A DNA stretch of 64,000 nucleotides from Candidatus Rokuibacteriota bacterium. Lineage in GTDB: Bacteria; Methylomirabilota; Methylomirabilia; Rokubacteriales; CSP1-6. The stretch lies in NCBI GenBank assembly GCA_003221695.1, contig QHSX01000043.1, forward strand, positions 1 through 64,000, read 5' to 3'. This document shows positions 41,892 through 50,299 of the stretch, one piece after another. Under the pieces are notes generated by a model. The model was given only the letters and a program-made list of their open reading frames with translations. It made no database searches and had not been told where the DNA came from. How positions within the stretch are numbered: the first letter of the stretch is position 1; every line of letters begins with the position of its first letter. The translations under genes and the position numbers were made by a program.

Positions 41892-42122
41892 CTAGCCGAT
41901 GCGGTCCCGGCGCGCCTCTTCGGCGGCTCTGATCTCGTCGGCGAACATCTCGACGTGGAGCGGGCAGGGCGGCTTGTTCTCGTCGACGTACTGGCAATCG
42001 AGCTGATTGCACTGGACGAAGTATCCGTTGGGCCGTCCGAACCCACCCGACCGGCGCAGCCGGATCTGGACGGTTTCTTGGACCACCGGGCACCGGAATT
42101 CTCGCGCTCGACTTCGACTCAC
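41892..42122 (-). CDS. Small Cys-containing protein, unknown function
   Basis: 76 aa. Not recognised. It contains FRCPVVQETVQIRLRRSGGF, then GYFVQCNQLDCQYVDENKPP and CPLHVEMFADEIRAAEE, giving four Cys (C..., C...C, C) in an arrangement that could bind a metal. Acidic-basic C-terminal helix. It is the only minus-strand gene between 30.4 and 57.7 kb; its stop is 24 bases from the end of the convergent M16 gene. Codon use and Cys spacing make it plausible; no ribosome site stands out. Confidence 0.5.
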   Translation of the reverse strand: MSRSRAREFRCPVVQETVQIRLRRSGGFGRPNGYFVQCNQLDCQYVDENKPPCPLHVEMFADEIRAAEEARRDRIG

Positions 42123-42314
42123 GGTTCCATCACCTTACGCTACTCGGCGCGGCCGCACAAGACAAGAAGAGGGTAACCCTCGCTCACGAGTTCCTACGGA
42201 CGCGCGAATCCCGCCCGGGACGAGGGCACAAATTCGGAGAACGACACTCGGTGTTCCGAGATATAGTGTGGCGGGTTTTCCGAACTCCATTCGCGGTGCC
42301 ACGGGAGGGTTCGT

Positions 42315-43178
42315 TTGTCTCGGGTCGTGGTTTTCGACTCTCTCGGCAGGACAGCCCTCCTGACGCTCGCCATTGCCGGAGTGCTCCTCGGAGGATGCGG
42401 GACCCTGGCCCGTGCCACCCGCGTCGACGAGCCCACCACCCCCGCGGAGGGGAGCCGGCTCGACACGGGCCTGCGAGAGGGCGGGGCCACTGACGGCGAC
42501 GCGGGCGCGGCGCCGGCCGTGGCGCAAGCGCAGCGTGCGCCCCAGGACGCGTCCGGGAACAACGAGGAGGTCGACGAGGAGTACGATCCCTGGGAGCCGT
42601 TCAACGAGAGGATGTTCGAGTTCAACCGGCGACTCGACCGGTACATCCTGAAGCCGGCGGCGCAGGTCTACAACAAGATCATGCCGGAGCCCTTTCAGGT
42701 GTTGATCTCGAACGGCTTCGACAATATCCGGTTCGTCAAGCGTGCGGCCAACAGTATGCTCCAGGGCAAGTGGAATGGCGCCGGGCGCGAGGTCGCGCGG
42801 TTCCTGATCAACAGCACCCTCGGCATTGGCGGGCTGTTCGACGCCGCGAAATACTGGGACATCCAGAAGAGCCGCGAGGACTTCGGCCAGACGCTGGCCG
42901 TCTGGGGCTCGGGGCCGGGCCCCTATCTGGTCATGCCGTTCCTCGAGCCGCTGACGGTCCGCGACGGAATTGGCAAAGCCGTCGACGGCGCGATGGATCC
43001 GTTATCGTACGTTCTGCCGTTCCTTTGGACGGGGGTCGGCATGTCGGCCGGCGATTTGCTGAACGATCGCTCGCTGAACCTCGACCTGTTCCAGGGTTTC
43101 GAGGAGAGCGTGATCGATATGTACAGCGCCGTGCGAAACGGCTACCTCCGACGTCGGGAGGAACTGATCAAGGAGTAG
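42315..43178 (+). CDS. mlaA: MlaA (VacJ) outer-membrane lipoprotein
   Basis: 287 aa. TTG 42315 follows gggaggg; lipobox LLGGC (Cys28). After a Pro/Gly-rich linker comes the MlaA domain: YDPWEPFNERMFEFNRRLDR, QVLISNGFDNIRFVKRAANS, ARFLINSTLGIGGLFDAAKY, REDFGQTLAVWGSGPGPYLV, MPFLEPLTVRDGIGK. MlaA removes misplaced phospholipids from the outer leaflet and hands them to MlaC (31674). The C-terminus carries the usual extra helix but is short. The cytochrome gene starts one base after the stop. The 192 bases upstream hold no other gene and no clear promoter. Confidence 0.92.
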   Translation: MSRVVVFDSLGRTALLTLAIAGVLLGGCGTLARATRVDEPTTPAEGSRLDTGLREGGATDGDAGAAPAVAQAQRAPQDASGNNEEVDEEYDPWEPFNERMFEFNRRLDRYILKPAAQVYNKIMPEPFQVLISNGFDNIRFVKRAANSMLQGKWNGAGREVARFLINSTLGIGGLFDAAKYWDIQKSREDFGQTLAVWGSGPGPYLVMPFLEPLTVRDGIGKAVDGAMDPLSYVLPFLWTGVGMSAGDLLNDRSLNLDLFQGFEESVIDMYSAVRNGYLRRREELIKE

Positions 43179-43179
43179 C

Positions 43180-44121
43180 GTGAAGACCGGTTCGACCCGG
43201 GGAGAGCGCTCGCACCTCCTCGGCTTCGGCGTCACTGTGCTCCTCATCGCCGTCCGCGGGTGGCTGGCGTCGTCCTCCGCGGCCGCGGCGTCTCCCGCCC
43301 CGGACGTCGCGGCGGGCCGCGCGCTCTACGCCACCCACTGCGCGCTGTGTCATGGCCCGTCAGGGCGAGGCGACGGCCCCTCGGCCGTCGGCTTCGCCAC
43401 CAAACCCTCGGACCTCACCGACGGCCGCTTGATCAACCAGATGCCCGACGACTTTCTCGTCAACGTCATCACGCATGGCGGGTCGGTCGAGGGGCTCTCT
43501 TCGGGCATGCCAGCGTTCGGTGCCTACCTGAGCGACGCGCAGGTCGGCCAACTGATCCTCTACGTGCGCTCCCTCGCCTCGCCGCCGTTCCAGACGGCGG
43601 CTGTGGTCCCGCTCGTGACGGCGCCGCGGGCGCCGAAACAGCCGATCTTTTTCAGCCACGTCGTCCACGCTGGCAAGTACCGGCTCGACTGCCAGTACTG
43701 TCACGCCGACGCCCGACGCTCCGAGTACGCGGGGATCCCGTCCGTCGAGCGCTGCCTGGGTTGCCACAGGATCATCGGCGCGCAGGACAACCCCGAGATC
43801 GGCAAGATCCAGGAGTACCGGCGTCGTGGGCAGCCGATCCCGTGGATCCGGGTCTTCAAGCTCCCCGAGTTCGCCTACTTCACCCACAAGGCGCACATTC
43901 GGTTCGGACTCGCGTGTCAGACGTGCCACGGCCCGATCGAGCGCATGCGCGTGGTCGGCGCCGATACCGGGCCGTCGCTCGCCCACGACCTCATGAACCT
44001 GGTCGGTCTCAAGCCGCCGCCGCGCCCGCTCACGATGGGGTGGTGCGTGGACTGCCACCGCCGCGAGAACGCGGAGGGCGGGGCTCGTGCGCCGCTCGAC
44101 TGCGCCGTGTGCCATCACTGA
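43180..44121 (+). CDS. Hexaheme cytochrome c: class I domain fused to ActA-like pentaheme domain
   Basis: 313 aa, GTG start. The N-terminus has a hydrophobic segment (LLGFGVTVLLIAV) for export. Six CXXCH motifs: CALCH (Cys54) in a class I cytochrome domain (residues about 43-135, with GMPAFGAYLSDAQVGQLILY), then CQYCH (171), CLGCH (192), CQTCH (246), CVDCH (289) and CAVCH (308). The latter five lie in blocks (FFSHVVHAGKYRLDCQYCH, PIPWIRVFKLPEFAYFTHKA, LTMGWCVDCHR) that match the pentaheme ActA subunit of alternative complex III. No other Act subunits follow, so it may be an electron carrier linked to another oxidoreductase. It ends 139 bases before the sigma-54 activator. Confidence 0.88.
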   Translation: MKTGSTRGERSHLLGFGVTVLLIAVRGWLASSSAAAASPAPDVAAGRALYATHCALCHGPSGRGDGPSAVGFATKPSDLTDGRLINQMPDDFLVNVITHGGSVEGLSSGMPAFGAYLSDAQVGQLILYVRSLASPPFQTAAVVPLVTAPRAPKQPIFFSHVVHAGKYRLDCQYCHADARRSEYAGIPSVERCLGCHRIIGAQDNPEIGKIQEYRRRGQPIPWIRVFKLPEFAYFTHKAHIRFGLACQTCHGPIERMRVVGADTGPSLAHDLMNLVGLKPPPRPLTMGWCVDCHRRENAEGGARAPLDCAVCHH

Positions 44122-44260
44122 GATTCCGGAGCGACGCCGCGCGTCTCGGACCGGTCCGCGGGTGGGGTCCTGACGACCGTGAAGCACGACCCGTTGGGGC
44201 GCATTGTGGTGGTAAGAAAGTGGGCGAATCGTCCTTCTGGATCAGCTATTTTAGGTCTTA

Positions 44261-45607
44261 ATGGACAACGTCCTCGTGGTAGACGACGAGCGCAACATTC
44301 GGGCCCTCGTGGCCAGGGTCCTCGGCCAGGACCAGGTCGAGGTCCATGGCGCCGGCACAGGGAAGGAAGGTCTCCAGATGGCCGACGAGGTGAGCCCGGA
44401 CCTCGTCCTCCTCGACCTCCGCCTCCCGGACATGGACGGCATGGACGTCCTCCGCGCGCTGCGGACCCGATACCCTGAGATTGCCGTGATCATCATCACG
44501 GGCTTCGGGCAGATCCAGAGTGCAGTGGAGGCCATTAAGGTCGGCGCGACCGACTATCTGGAGAAGCCCTTCGAGCACGTCGAGAAGCTCAAGCTCGCCG
44601 TCGCGCGCGCCCTGGACGAGGTCAGGGCGAAAAGCGAGATTCGGCGCTTGCACGGGCTTCAGGAGAAGCAGTACGGGGTCGACCAGATCATCGGCGACTC
44701 TGAACCCACCCGCACTCTCCGCGACCTCATTCGCAAGGTCGCCCGAAGCGAGGCGCAGACGATCCTGATCCAGGGTGACAGCGGGACCGGAAAGGAGCTC
44801 GTGGCGCGCGGCCTACACTACGAGAGCCCACGGCGCGACTTTCCCTTCATGGAGGTCAACTGCGCGGCCATCACGGAGACGCTCTTCGAGAGCGAGCTGT
44901 TCGGTCACGAGAAGGGGGCCTTCACGGACGCGAAATCTGCCAAGAAGGGGCTCATGGAGCTGGCGGACCGGGGGACGCTCTTCCTGGACGAAGTGAGCGA
45001 GATGTCGCTCAACAGCCAGGCGAAGTTCCTGCGGGTCCTCCAGGAGCGCGTCTTCCGGCGCGTCGGGGGCACGCGTGACATCAGGGTGGACTTGCGCGTC
45101 ATCACAGCCTCGAATCGGCCGCTCGAGGCCCGAGTGAAGGAAGGGCAGTTCCGTGAGGACCTCTTCTACCGTCTGAACGTCATTCCGATCCACATCCCGC
45201 CCCTCCGCGAGCGCCGGGAGGACATCATGCCGCTTGCTCGGCACTTCCTCACGGAATCGAACGTGCGCTCGCACAAGACGATCAAGGGATTCACGTCGGA
45301 GGCCGAGCGCCTCATGGTTGGCTATCCTTGGCCGGGCAACGTGCGTGAGCTCCGTAACCTGATCGAGCGCGTCGTCATCCTCGGCGCGTCCGAGCACATC
45401 GAGCCGCAACACCTGCCCATCCAATTCGCGGCCCAGGCCATCGAGGTACCCCGCCCTGAGTCACCGCAGGAGTTTCGGACGCTCGCAGAAGTGGAGCGCG
45501 CCTACATCAATCAGGTCATGCAGCGGGTCGAGGCCAACAAGAGCAAGGCTGCGAAAATTTTAGGGATCTCCCGCCAGACGCTCCGCAAGAAGCTCATGGA
45601 GGAGTGA
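44261..45607 (+). CDS. NtrC-family sigma-54-dependent response regulator
   Basis: 448 aa. Receiver (residues about 1-120; phospho-acceptor Asp52 in LVLLDLRLPDMDG; Lys in TDYLEKPFE). AAA+ domain: Walker A GDSGTGKEL, the sigma-54-contact loop reads GAFTDA instead of GAFTGA (in ESELFGHEKGAFTDAKSA), Walker B GTLFLDEVSEM, sensor segment RVITASNRPLEARVKEGQFR and REDLFYRLNVIPIHIPPLRE. C-terminal Fis-type HTH NKSKAAKILGISRQTLRKKL. It would bind enhancers and activate RpoN promoters, and four such promoters lie in this window. Kinase candidates are the proteins at 51809 and 53947. Confidence 0.93.
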   Translation: MDNVLVVDDERNIRALVARVLGQDQVEVHGAGTGKEGLQMADEVSPDLVLLDLRLPDMDGMDVLRALRTRYPEIAVIIITGFGQIQSAVEAIKVGATDYLEKPFEHVEKLKLAVARALDEVRAKSEIRRLHGLQEKQYGVDQIIGDSEPTRTLRDLIRKVARSEAQTILIQGDSGTGKELVARGLHYESPRRDFPFMEVNCAAITETLFESELFGHEKGAFTDAKSAKKGLMELADRGTLFLDEVSEMSLNSQAKFLRVLQERVFRRVGGTRDIRVDLRVITASNRPLEARVKEGQFREDLFYRLNVIPIHIPPLRERREDIMPLARHFLTESNVRSHKTIKGFTSEAERLMVGYPWPGNVRELRNLIERVVILGASEHIEPQHLPIQFAAQAIEVPRPESPQEFRTLAEVERAYINQVMQRVEANKSKAAKILGISRQTLRKKLMEE

Positions 45608-45868
45608 CGCCGTCGGGCTACCTTCTGGCCACTGGTCGATTACGTACCGTTTGAGACCTTTAGGCCGGGAATTCCGTAAGTTGCCTGGAATTCAGGACTT
45701 CCGGAAACCGACAGCCGGTCAGATCTGGGAGTTGGCTAGGAATGAGCCAATCGGATCCAGATGACACTCGACAGCACATCGGTGGAATTCCCCAATATTA
45801 TGGTCAGTTGCGGAGCAAAGCCGCCTTTGGTCTACGGTTTGCTTTCCATAGGTCCTGCGGAGAGCTGG

Positions 45869-47518
45869 ATGAGACCTACGTTTAAGCGGCTGGAAGTCAA
45901 GGATCTCGGCAACTTGGAGAAGCTCGTGGCCGATAATATCGAAGGTATCGAGCCCGGCCTCCGGGTCGTTGACTCGCGCCTCGTCCTGGGGCAAGCGGCG
46001 ATCGACTTGGTCGCGCTCGACGCCAGTGAATCGCTGGTTCTCATTGCGCTCGACTTCATGGCGGACGAGGGCCTGCTCCTGCGAGCCATGGACGCGTATT
46101 CGTGGTGCCTCGAGTACCCCGACACGCTCCGGAGGCTCTATCCAATGGCGAACGTGTCGTTCGCCCGCCCGCCCCGGATCCTGTTCATCGTCGAACGCCT
46201 GACCGATGCGTTCGTGCGGCGGATCAAGCACCTGAGCTTCCTTGAGATCGACTGTCTGGAGTTTCGGCATCTCGAGGTGAACGGCGCGTCGGCCGTCTAT
46301 TTCGATCTGGTCGAGCGGCTGAGGCGCGCAGCGCCCATCGAGCCCGCCCCTGACGAGCGTGTGATCACGACGACCCCCGTGCGAACCCCAAAGCGGATCG
46401 ATCCCGAGCCGCCCGTCTTCAGACCGGCGTCGCCCGTCGTCGCCGAGCCGACGGTGGAGCAGCCCTCGCCCCCGTCGCCCGTCTTCGAGCCCACGCCCTT
46501 CGTGCCGGCCGAGCCCACGCCTGAGAGCATCACTGCCGCGTCGGCGGTCCACGAGCGGATTGTCTCGCTCGAGACGCGCCTGGCCGAGCTCCTCGCCGAG
46601 GCGTCCGCCGCCCCAACGGCATCGCCCGCTGAGACGACCTCCGCTGCGACGATGTCATTCGCCGTGGAGATGCCGTCCCTGGAGAGCCTGTTCACCGCGG
46701 AGCTGCCGCCGGCTGGGGAAACGCCGTCCGCCGAGGAGATGCCGACGGCGTTCGAGATGCCGGCTGAAGAACACGCAACCGAGGAGGAGCCGGCGGCCGC
46801 CAGCGCGGACGTCGATCCAGAAGTGGGCGCCGAAGAGCCCGCGCTCGAGTTCGAGCCTGTCGGCGACACCGATCAGGAGGAGGTGCGGGAGGCGCCGTCC
46901 GTGGCGGCTCGCGTGGCCGCGAATCCTGATTGGCAGGCGCTGTTGAGTCAGCTCGGAGTCGAGATTCCGGCTCCGCCCAGAGGGACGAAGGCCGAGTCGA
47001 CCGAGCGCGCGTATGAGACGCCGCCGCCGGTCAACATGGGCATGGCGGCCGTCGCCGAGGTCGCGTCGGCCGTCGAAGAGACCGTCCCGGCCGTCGAAGA
47101 GGCCGGGCCACCCCCGGTCGAACCGACGGCGCCCGAGAGAACGCTGCCAGCGTGGGCGAAGCCCTCGGCCAACCGAGTCGGGCAGCCGGTCGGCGGGCGG
47201 ACGTACTTCTTCTCGCAGGCGGCGAAGGGCCCGACGCCCGCCGACGCACCCGCGGCGACGCCCGTAGCGGCACCGGCGCAGCCGGCGACCGCGCCGTCCT
47301 ATCTGCGGCCCGCAGCGACGGCACAGCGGTCGGTGTGGCCGCCCGCCCCGCCCGCGGCACAGATCGCGGTTCCAGGGTCGCAGCCCGCGCCGGCGTCCGC
47401 GCCGAAGCCCCTGGAGCCCGCCACGGACCGTCCGGAGCTCGAGGCGCTGCACTTCCCGAAAGACGGTCTCTCGCGTCAGTGGCTCGAGTTCCTCAACCAG
47501 CTCGGCGGGACGCAGTGA
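45869..47518 (+). CDS. Protein with degenerate PDDEXK-like N-domain and Pro/Ala/Glu-rich tail
   Basis: 549 aa from ATG 45869. The frame is open to 45761, but the 36 extra codons have low-GC third positions unlike the rest, and cggagag precedes 45869. Residues about 1-150 look like a DUF91/NucS-type nuclease fold: FKRLEVKDLGNLEKLVADNI, LGQAAIDLVALDASESLVLI, RAMDAYSWCLEYPDTLRRLY. The place of the catalytic E-x-K reads ALD, so it is probably not a nuclease. Residues about 155-510 are a low-complexity Pro/Ala/Glu/Val-rich region, followed by a C-terminal helix (FPKDGLSRQWLEFLNQLGG). The function is not recognised; its position just before the HD-GYP gene suggests a scaffold or adaptor in signalling. 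Confidence 0.7.
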   Translation: MRPTFKRLEVKDLGNLEKLVADNIEGIEPGLRVVDSRLVLGQAAIDLVALDASESLVLIALDFMADEGLLLRAMDAYSWCLEYPDTLRRLYPMANVSFARPPRILFIVERLTDAFVRRIKHLSFLEIDCLEFRHLEVNGASAVYFDLVERLRRAAPIEPAPDERVITTTPVRTPKRIDPEPPVFRPASPVVAEPTVEQPSPPSPVFEPTPFVPAEPTPESITAASAVHERIVSLETRLAELLAEASAAPTASPAETTSAATMSFAVEMPSLESLFTAELPPAGETPSAEEMPTAFEMPAEEHATEEEPAAASADVDPEVGAEEPALEFEPVGDTDQEEVREAPSVAARVAANPDWQALLSQLGVEIPAPPRGTKAESTERAYETPPPVNMGMAAVAEVASAVEETVPAVEEAGPPPVEPTAPERTLPAWAKPSANRVGQPVGGRTYFFSQAAKGPTPADAPAATPVAAPAQPATAPSYLRPAATAQRSVWPPAPPAAQIAVPGSQPAPASAPKPLEPATDRPELEALHFPKDGLSRQWLEFLNQLGGTQ

Positions 47519-47555
47519 CGGCACGGGTGTACGACCCGGGCCCAGGAGGGGATCG

Positions 47556-49118
47556 GTGACAACCAAGGCTGCGGTGCAGATCGACGGGGCCGGCGAGATC
47601 CAGGCGGAGACGCTGCGCGTCCTGCTCGTGGACGACAACGCGTCGGTGCTCCGCTTCCTGGTGTCTGCGGTCGCCTCGAACAACTGCGAGGTGACGACGG
47701 CGTCGACGGCCGAGCAGGCGATGGAGGTGTTGGGCGACGCGCCGTTCGACCTCGTGGTGTCGGACATCAAGATGCCCGGGCTCTCCGGGCTCGACCTGCT
47801 GCGCGCGATCAAGAGCAAGCAGCCGGCGACGCCGGTCGTGCTGATCACCGGGGTTCCGTCGGTGAACTCGGCCGTCTTCGGTCTCCGCCACGGCGCGTAC
47901 GACTACCTGCCGAAACCGTTCTCGGTCACGGAGGTCCGCGATCTGCTCCAGCGCCTCCGCAGGGACCGTGCCGAGGGTAACGGCAACGTCACCTATCCCG
48001 CAGGACTCAACGATGAGCTCCAGCGCCGCCAGGGCGGCGTGGCCGTGCTCTCGTCGATCGGCGAGCTCGCCCTCCAGGGGCTCGAGCAGGGCGCGTTCGT
48101 GGAGAAGGTGCTCGAGAAGACGCTCCAGAGCCTGCGCTGCGACGGCGCGGTCATGCTGCTGGGCGACCAGGAGGGAAAGTTCAACGCCAGTCGCATGGGT
48201 CAGCCGTCGATGGTCAGCGAGCTTCTGCCCCTTCTCCAGGCGCGCTTCGCCGACGTCGTCAAGACCGGCGGCCGCGAGACGTTGACGCTCACGACCAAGG
48301 AGCATCGCTTCGAGGCGCTCGCGGCGCTCATCCCGGGCGTGGGCGACGCCGTGGGGGTCCTGTGCATGGGCCGCGACGCGCGGGTCGGTGCGTTCCTGCC
48401 CGACGAGAAGGGACTGCTCCTCGGGTACGCGCAGACCACGGCGGTCGCGCTCCAGAAGCTCGTGCTCCGCGAGAACCTCGAGACGAACCTCGTCAACACG
48501 ATCTCCTCGTTTGTGATCGCGCTCGAGTCGAAGGACCCCTACCTCAAGGGCCACTCCGCACGTGTGTCGCTCTACTCGGGAGAGATCGCGAAGGTGATGG
48601 CCATGACCACGACGGACGTGGTGCTGTACAGCCGGGCGGGCCTGCTGCACGACCTGGGCAAGCTCGTCATGCTGGACAACATCCTCCGCAAGCCGCGGCA
48701 GCTCACGGAGGAAGAGTTCGAGCTGGTCCGTAGTCATCCGGTGGTCGGCGACAAGATCCTCAAGCCGCTCCGATTCCTCTCGTGCGAAGCCAAGGCGGTC
48801 CGGCACCACCACGAGCGGTACGACGGCAAGGGGTATCCCGACGGCCTCGCGGGCGAGGACATCCCGCTCATCGCCCGCGTTGTCACCGTGGCGGACGCCT
48901 TCGACGCGATGACCTCCGATCGCCCGTACCGTGACAAGCGTCCCATCGAGGCGGCGCTCGAGGAGATCTCCCGCGGGGCGCGGACGCAGTTCGATCCTGT
49001 CGCGGCGGACGCGTTCGTCAAGATTCCGGTGGCTCGACTCGAGCTGATCAGCCGTCAGTTCGATCTGCGGCCGGTGGAGACACCCGCCGCCAGCCGACCG
49101 CCCGCGGACGGCAAGTGA
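47556..49118 (+). CDS. Response regulator with GAF-like and HD-GYP (c-di-GMP phosphodiesterase) domains
   Basis: 520 aa, GTG start. Receiver (about residues 22-135): LRVLLVDDNAS, phospho-acceptor in DLVVSDIKMPGLSG, Lys in YDYLPKPFS. A GAF-like middle (about 160-300). HD-GYP domain (about 315-500): SKDPYLKGHSARVSLYSGEI, RAGLLHDLGKLVMLDNILRK, AVRHHHERYDGKGYPDGLAG, VADAFDAMTSDRPYRDKRPI. The HDxGK, HH and GYP residues are all present, so it should hydrolyse c-di-GMP. c-di-GMP commonly sets type IV pilus activity, which fits the pilus locus in this window. The next gene overlaps its stop. Confidence 0.92.
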   Translation: MTTKAAVQIDGAGEIQAETLRVLLVDDNASVLRFLVSAVASNNCEVTTASTAEQAMEVLGDAPFDLVVSDIKMPGLSGLDLLRAIKSKQPATPVVLITGVPSVNSAVFGLRHGAYDYLPKPFSVTEVRDLLQRLRRDRAEGNGNVTYPAGLNDELQRRQGGVAVLSSIGELALQGLEQGAFVEKVLEKTLQSLRCDGAVMLLGDQEGKFNASRMGQPSMVSELLPLLQARFADVVKTGGRETLTLTTKEHRFEALAALIPGVGDAVGVLCMGRDARVGAFLPDEKGLLLGYAQTTAVALQKLVLRENLETNLVNTISSFVIALESKDPYLKGHSARVSLYSGEIAKVMAMTTTDVVLYSRAGLLHDLGKLVMLDNILRKPRQLTEEEFELVRSHPVVGDKILKPLRFLSCEAKAVRHHHERYDGKGYPDGLAGEDIPLIARVVTVADAFDAMTSDRPYRDKRPIEAALEEISRGARTQFDPVAADAFVKIPVARLELISRQFDLRPVETPAASRPPADGK

Positions 49119-49492
49119 TGAACTCGAAGCCAAAGATCCTCGTGGTCGATGACGCCGGGCCCGTTGTGATCCTCTGCGTCAACGTCCTGCAGGCCCTCGG
49201 ATACTCCATCCGGGCCGCGAACCGAGGCGAGACGGCGATCGACCTTGTCCGCCGGGAGCCGTTCGATCTGCTCGTGGTGGACTACAAGATGCCGGGGATG
49301 AACGGGTTCGAGGTGCTCGAGCAAGCGCGGCAGATCCGCCCCGAGATGGCGTGCATGCTCATGACGGCGCACGGGACGCCTGACATCATCAACGAGGCGA
49401 CCCGGCTCGGGTTCAACTACATCCTGCTCAAGCCGTTCACGCCGTCGGAGCTGCGCGGGGCGGTCGACAAGGTCCTCGCGGGAAAATCCTAG
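49118..49492 (+). CDS. Single-domain response regulator
   Basis: 124 aa, a receiver alone. Acidic pocket ILVVDDAGP, phospho-acceptor in LLVVDYKMPGMNG, Thr in MLMTAHGTPD, Lys in YILLKPFTP. It has no output domain, so it acts as a phosphate relay or CheY-like partner. ATG 49118 shares its A with the HD-GYP stop; GTG 49115 is the other option. It may relay between the kinases downstream and the HD-GYP protein. Confidence 0.9.
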   Translation: MNSKPKILVVDDAGPVVILCVNVLQALGYSIRAANRGETAIDLVRREPFDLLVVDYKMPGMNGFEVLEQARQIRPEMACMLMTAHGTPDIINEATRLGFNYILLKPFTPSELRGAVDKVLAGKS

Positions 49493-49551
49493 GCGAAGGG
49501 ATGCAGGCCGGTGCCCCGGCGGGCGGGACCCTGGGAGTGGCGGGGGGTGTC

Positions 49552-50295
49552 ATGAACTCCCTGTTTGGTGGCCTCCACTGGAGCCTCGATCGGATGCTCT
49601 CGATCGCGTACGGCGTCGTGTACGACTATATCTTCGAGCGCTTCGCCCCATACCAGCGGCTCCAGGAGGAGGTCCGAGCCCTGGTCGAGGCGTCGGTACC
49701 CGCCGCCGTCGACCGGCGCGAGGTGCGCGTGCTCGACATCGCGTGCGGCCCCGGCAACTTCACGTGCCTGCTGGCCGAGTGCGGATTCACGGTCGCCGGG
49801 CTCGACTCCTACGGCGCGCTGGTCGAGGTGGCCAAGGAGAAGCGGCGGGCGAAGCACCTCTCGAACGTCGCCTTCCGCCACGCTGACCTCGCCCGTGGAA
49901 ACACGTTCAGGGAGGGCGCGTTCGACCAGGTCGTGAACATCCATTCCCTGTACGTGCACCCGGCACCGGACGCGCTCCTCCGCGAGGCCTGCCGGGTGCT
50001 CAAGCCGGGCGGGCGCGCCGTGTTCGTGAATCACACGCGGCAGGTCGGGCAGTGGTCGACGCTCCGGGAGATCCGACAGCGGGAAGGGTTCGCCGTGGCC
50101 CTCAGGTGTCTGCTCTGGGTGCTCCCGAACTCGATCTTCGAGGCGGCGCGGATGCCGATCGGGCCGCACTACTGGGACGAGGAAACGTTTGCCGCTCATC
50201 TGCGCACCGCGGGCTTCACGGTCCTCGAGATGCGCCGGACATTCCTGAACGGCGCCAGCCTCCTGGTCTGGGCGCGGAAGGGCACGGAGGGCTAA
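49552..50295 (+). CDS. Class I SAM-dependent methyltransferase, paralogue A
   Basis: 247 aa from ATG 49552 (ATG 49501 would add 17 residues and lacks spacing for a ribosome site). SAM-binding motif I is RVLDIACGPGNFTCLLAECG, then the acidic VAGLDSYG, and motif post-I/IV GAFDQVVNIHSLYVHP, followed by ACRVLKPGGRAVFVNHT. It resembles the 50300 protein over its whole length, including the N-terminal IAYGVVYDYIFERFAPYQRL. A methyltransferase pair inside a signalling cluster may modify a receptor, a lipid or a surface molecule; the substrate is unknown. Confidence 0.83.
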   Translation: MNSLFGGLHWSLDRMLSIAYGVVYDYIFERFAPYQRLQEEVRALVEASVPAAVDRREVRVLDIACGPGNFTCLLAECGFTVAGLDSYGALVEVAKEKRRAKHLSNVAFRHADLARGNTFREGAFDQVVNIHSLYVHPAPDALLREACRVLKPGGRAVFVNHTRQVGQWSTLREIRQREGFAVALRCLLWVLPNSIFEAARMPIGPHYWDEETFAAHLRTAGFTVLEMRRTFLNGASLLVWARKGTEG

Positions 50296-50299
50296 GCCG

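Noticed and set aside
45734-45749. Sigma-54 promoter before the 45869 gene
   Set aside because: TGGCTAGGAATGAGCC has the ten-base spacing, but the -12 box is TGAGC instead of TTGC, so it is too weak to call.
45761-45868. Upstream start of the PDDEXK-like gene at ATG 45761
   Set aside because: These 36 codons have low-GC third positions and no ribosome site; ATG 45869 fits better.
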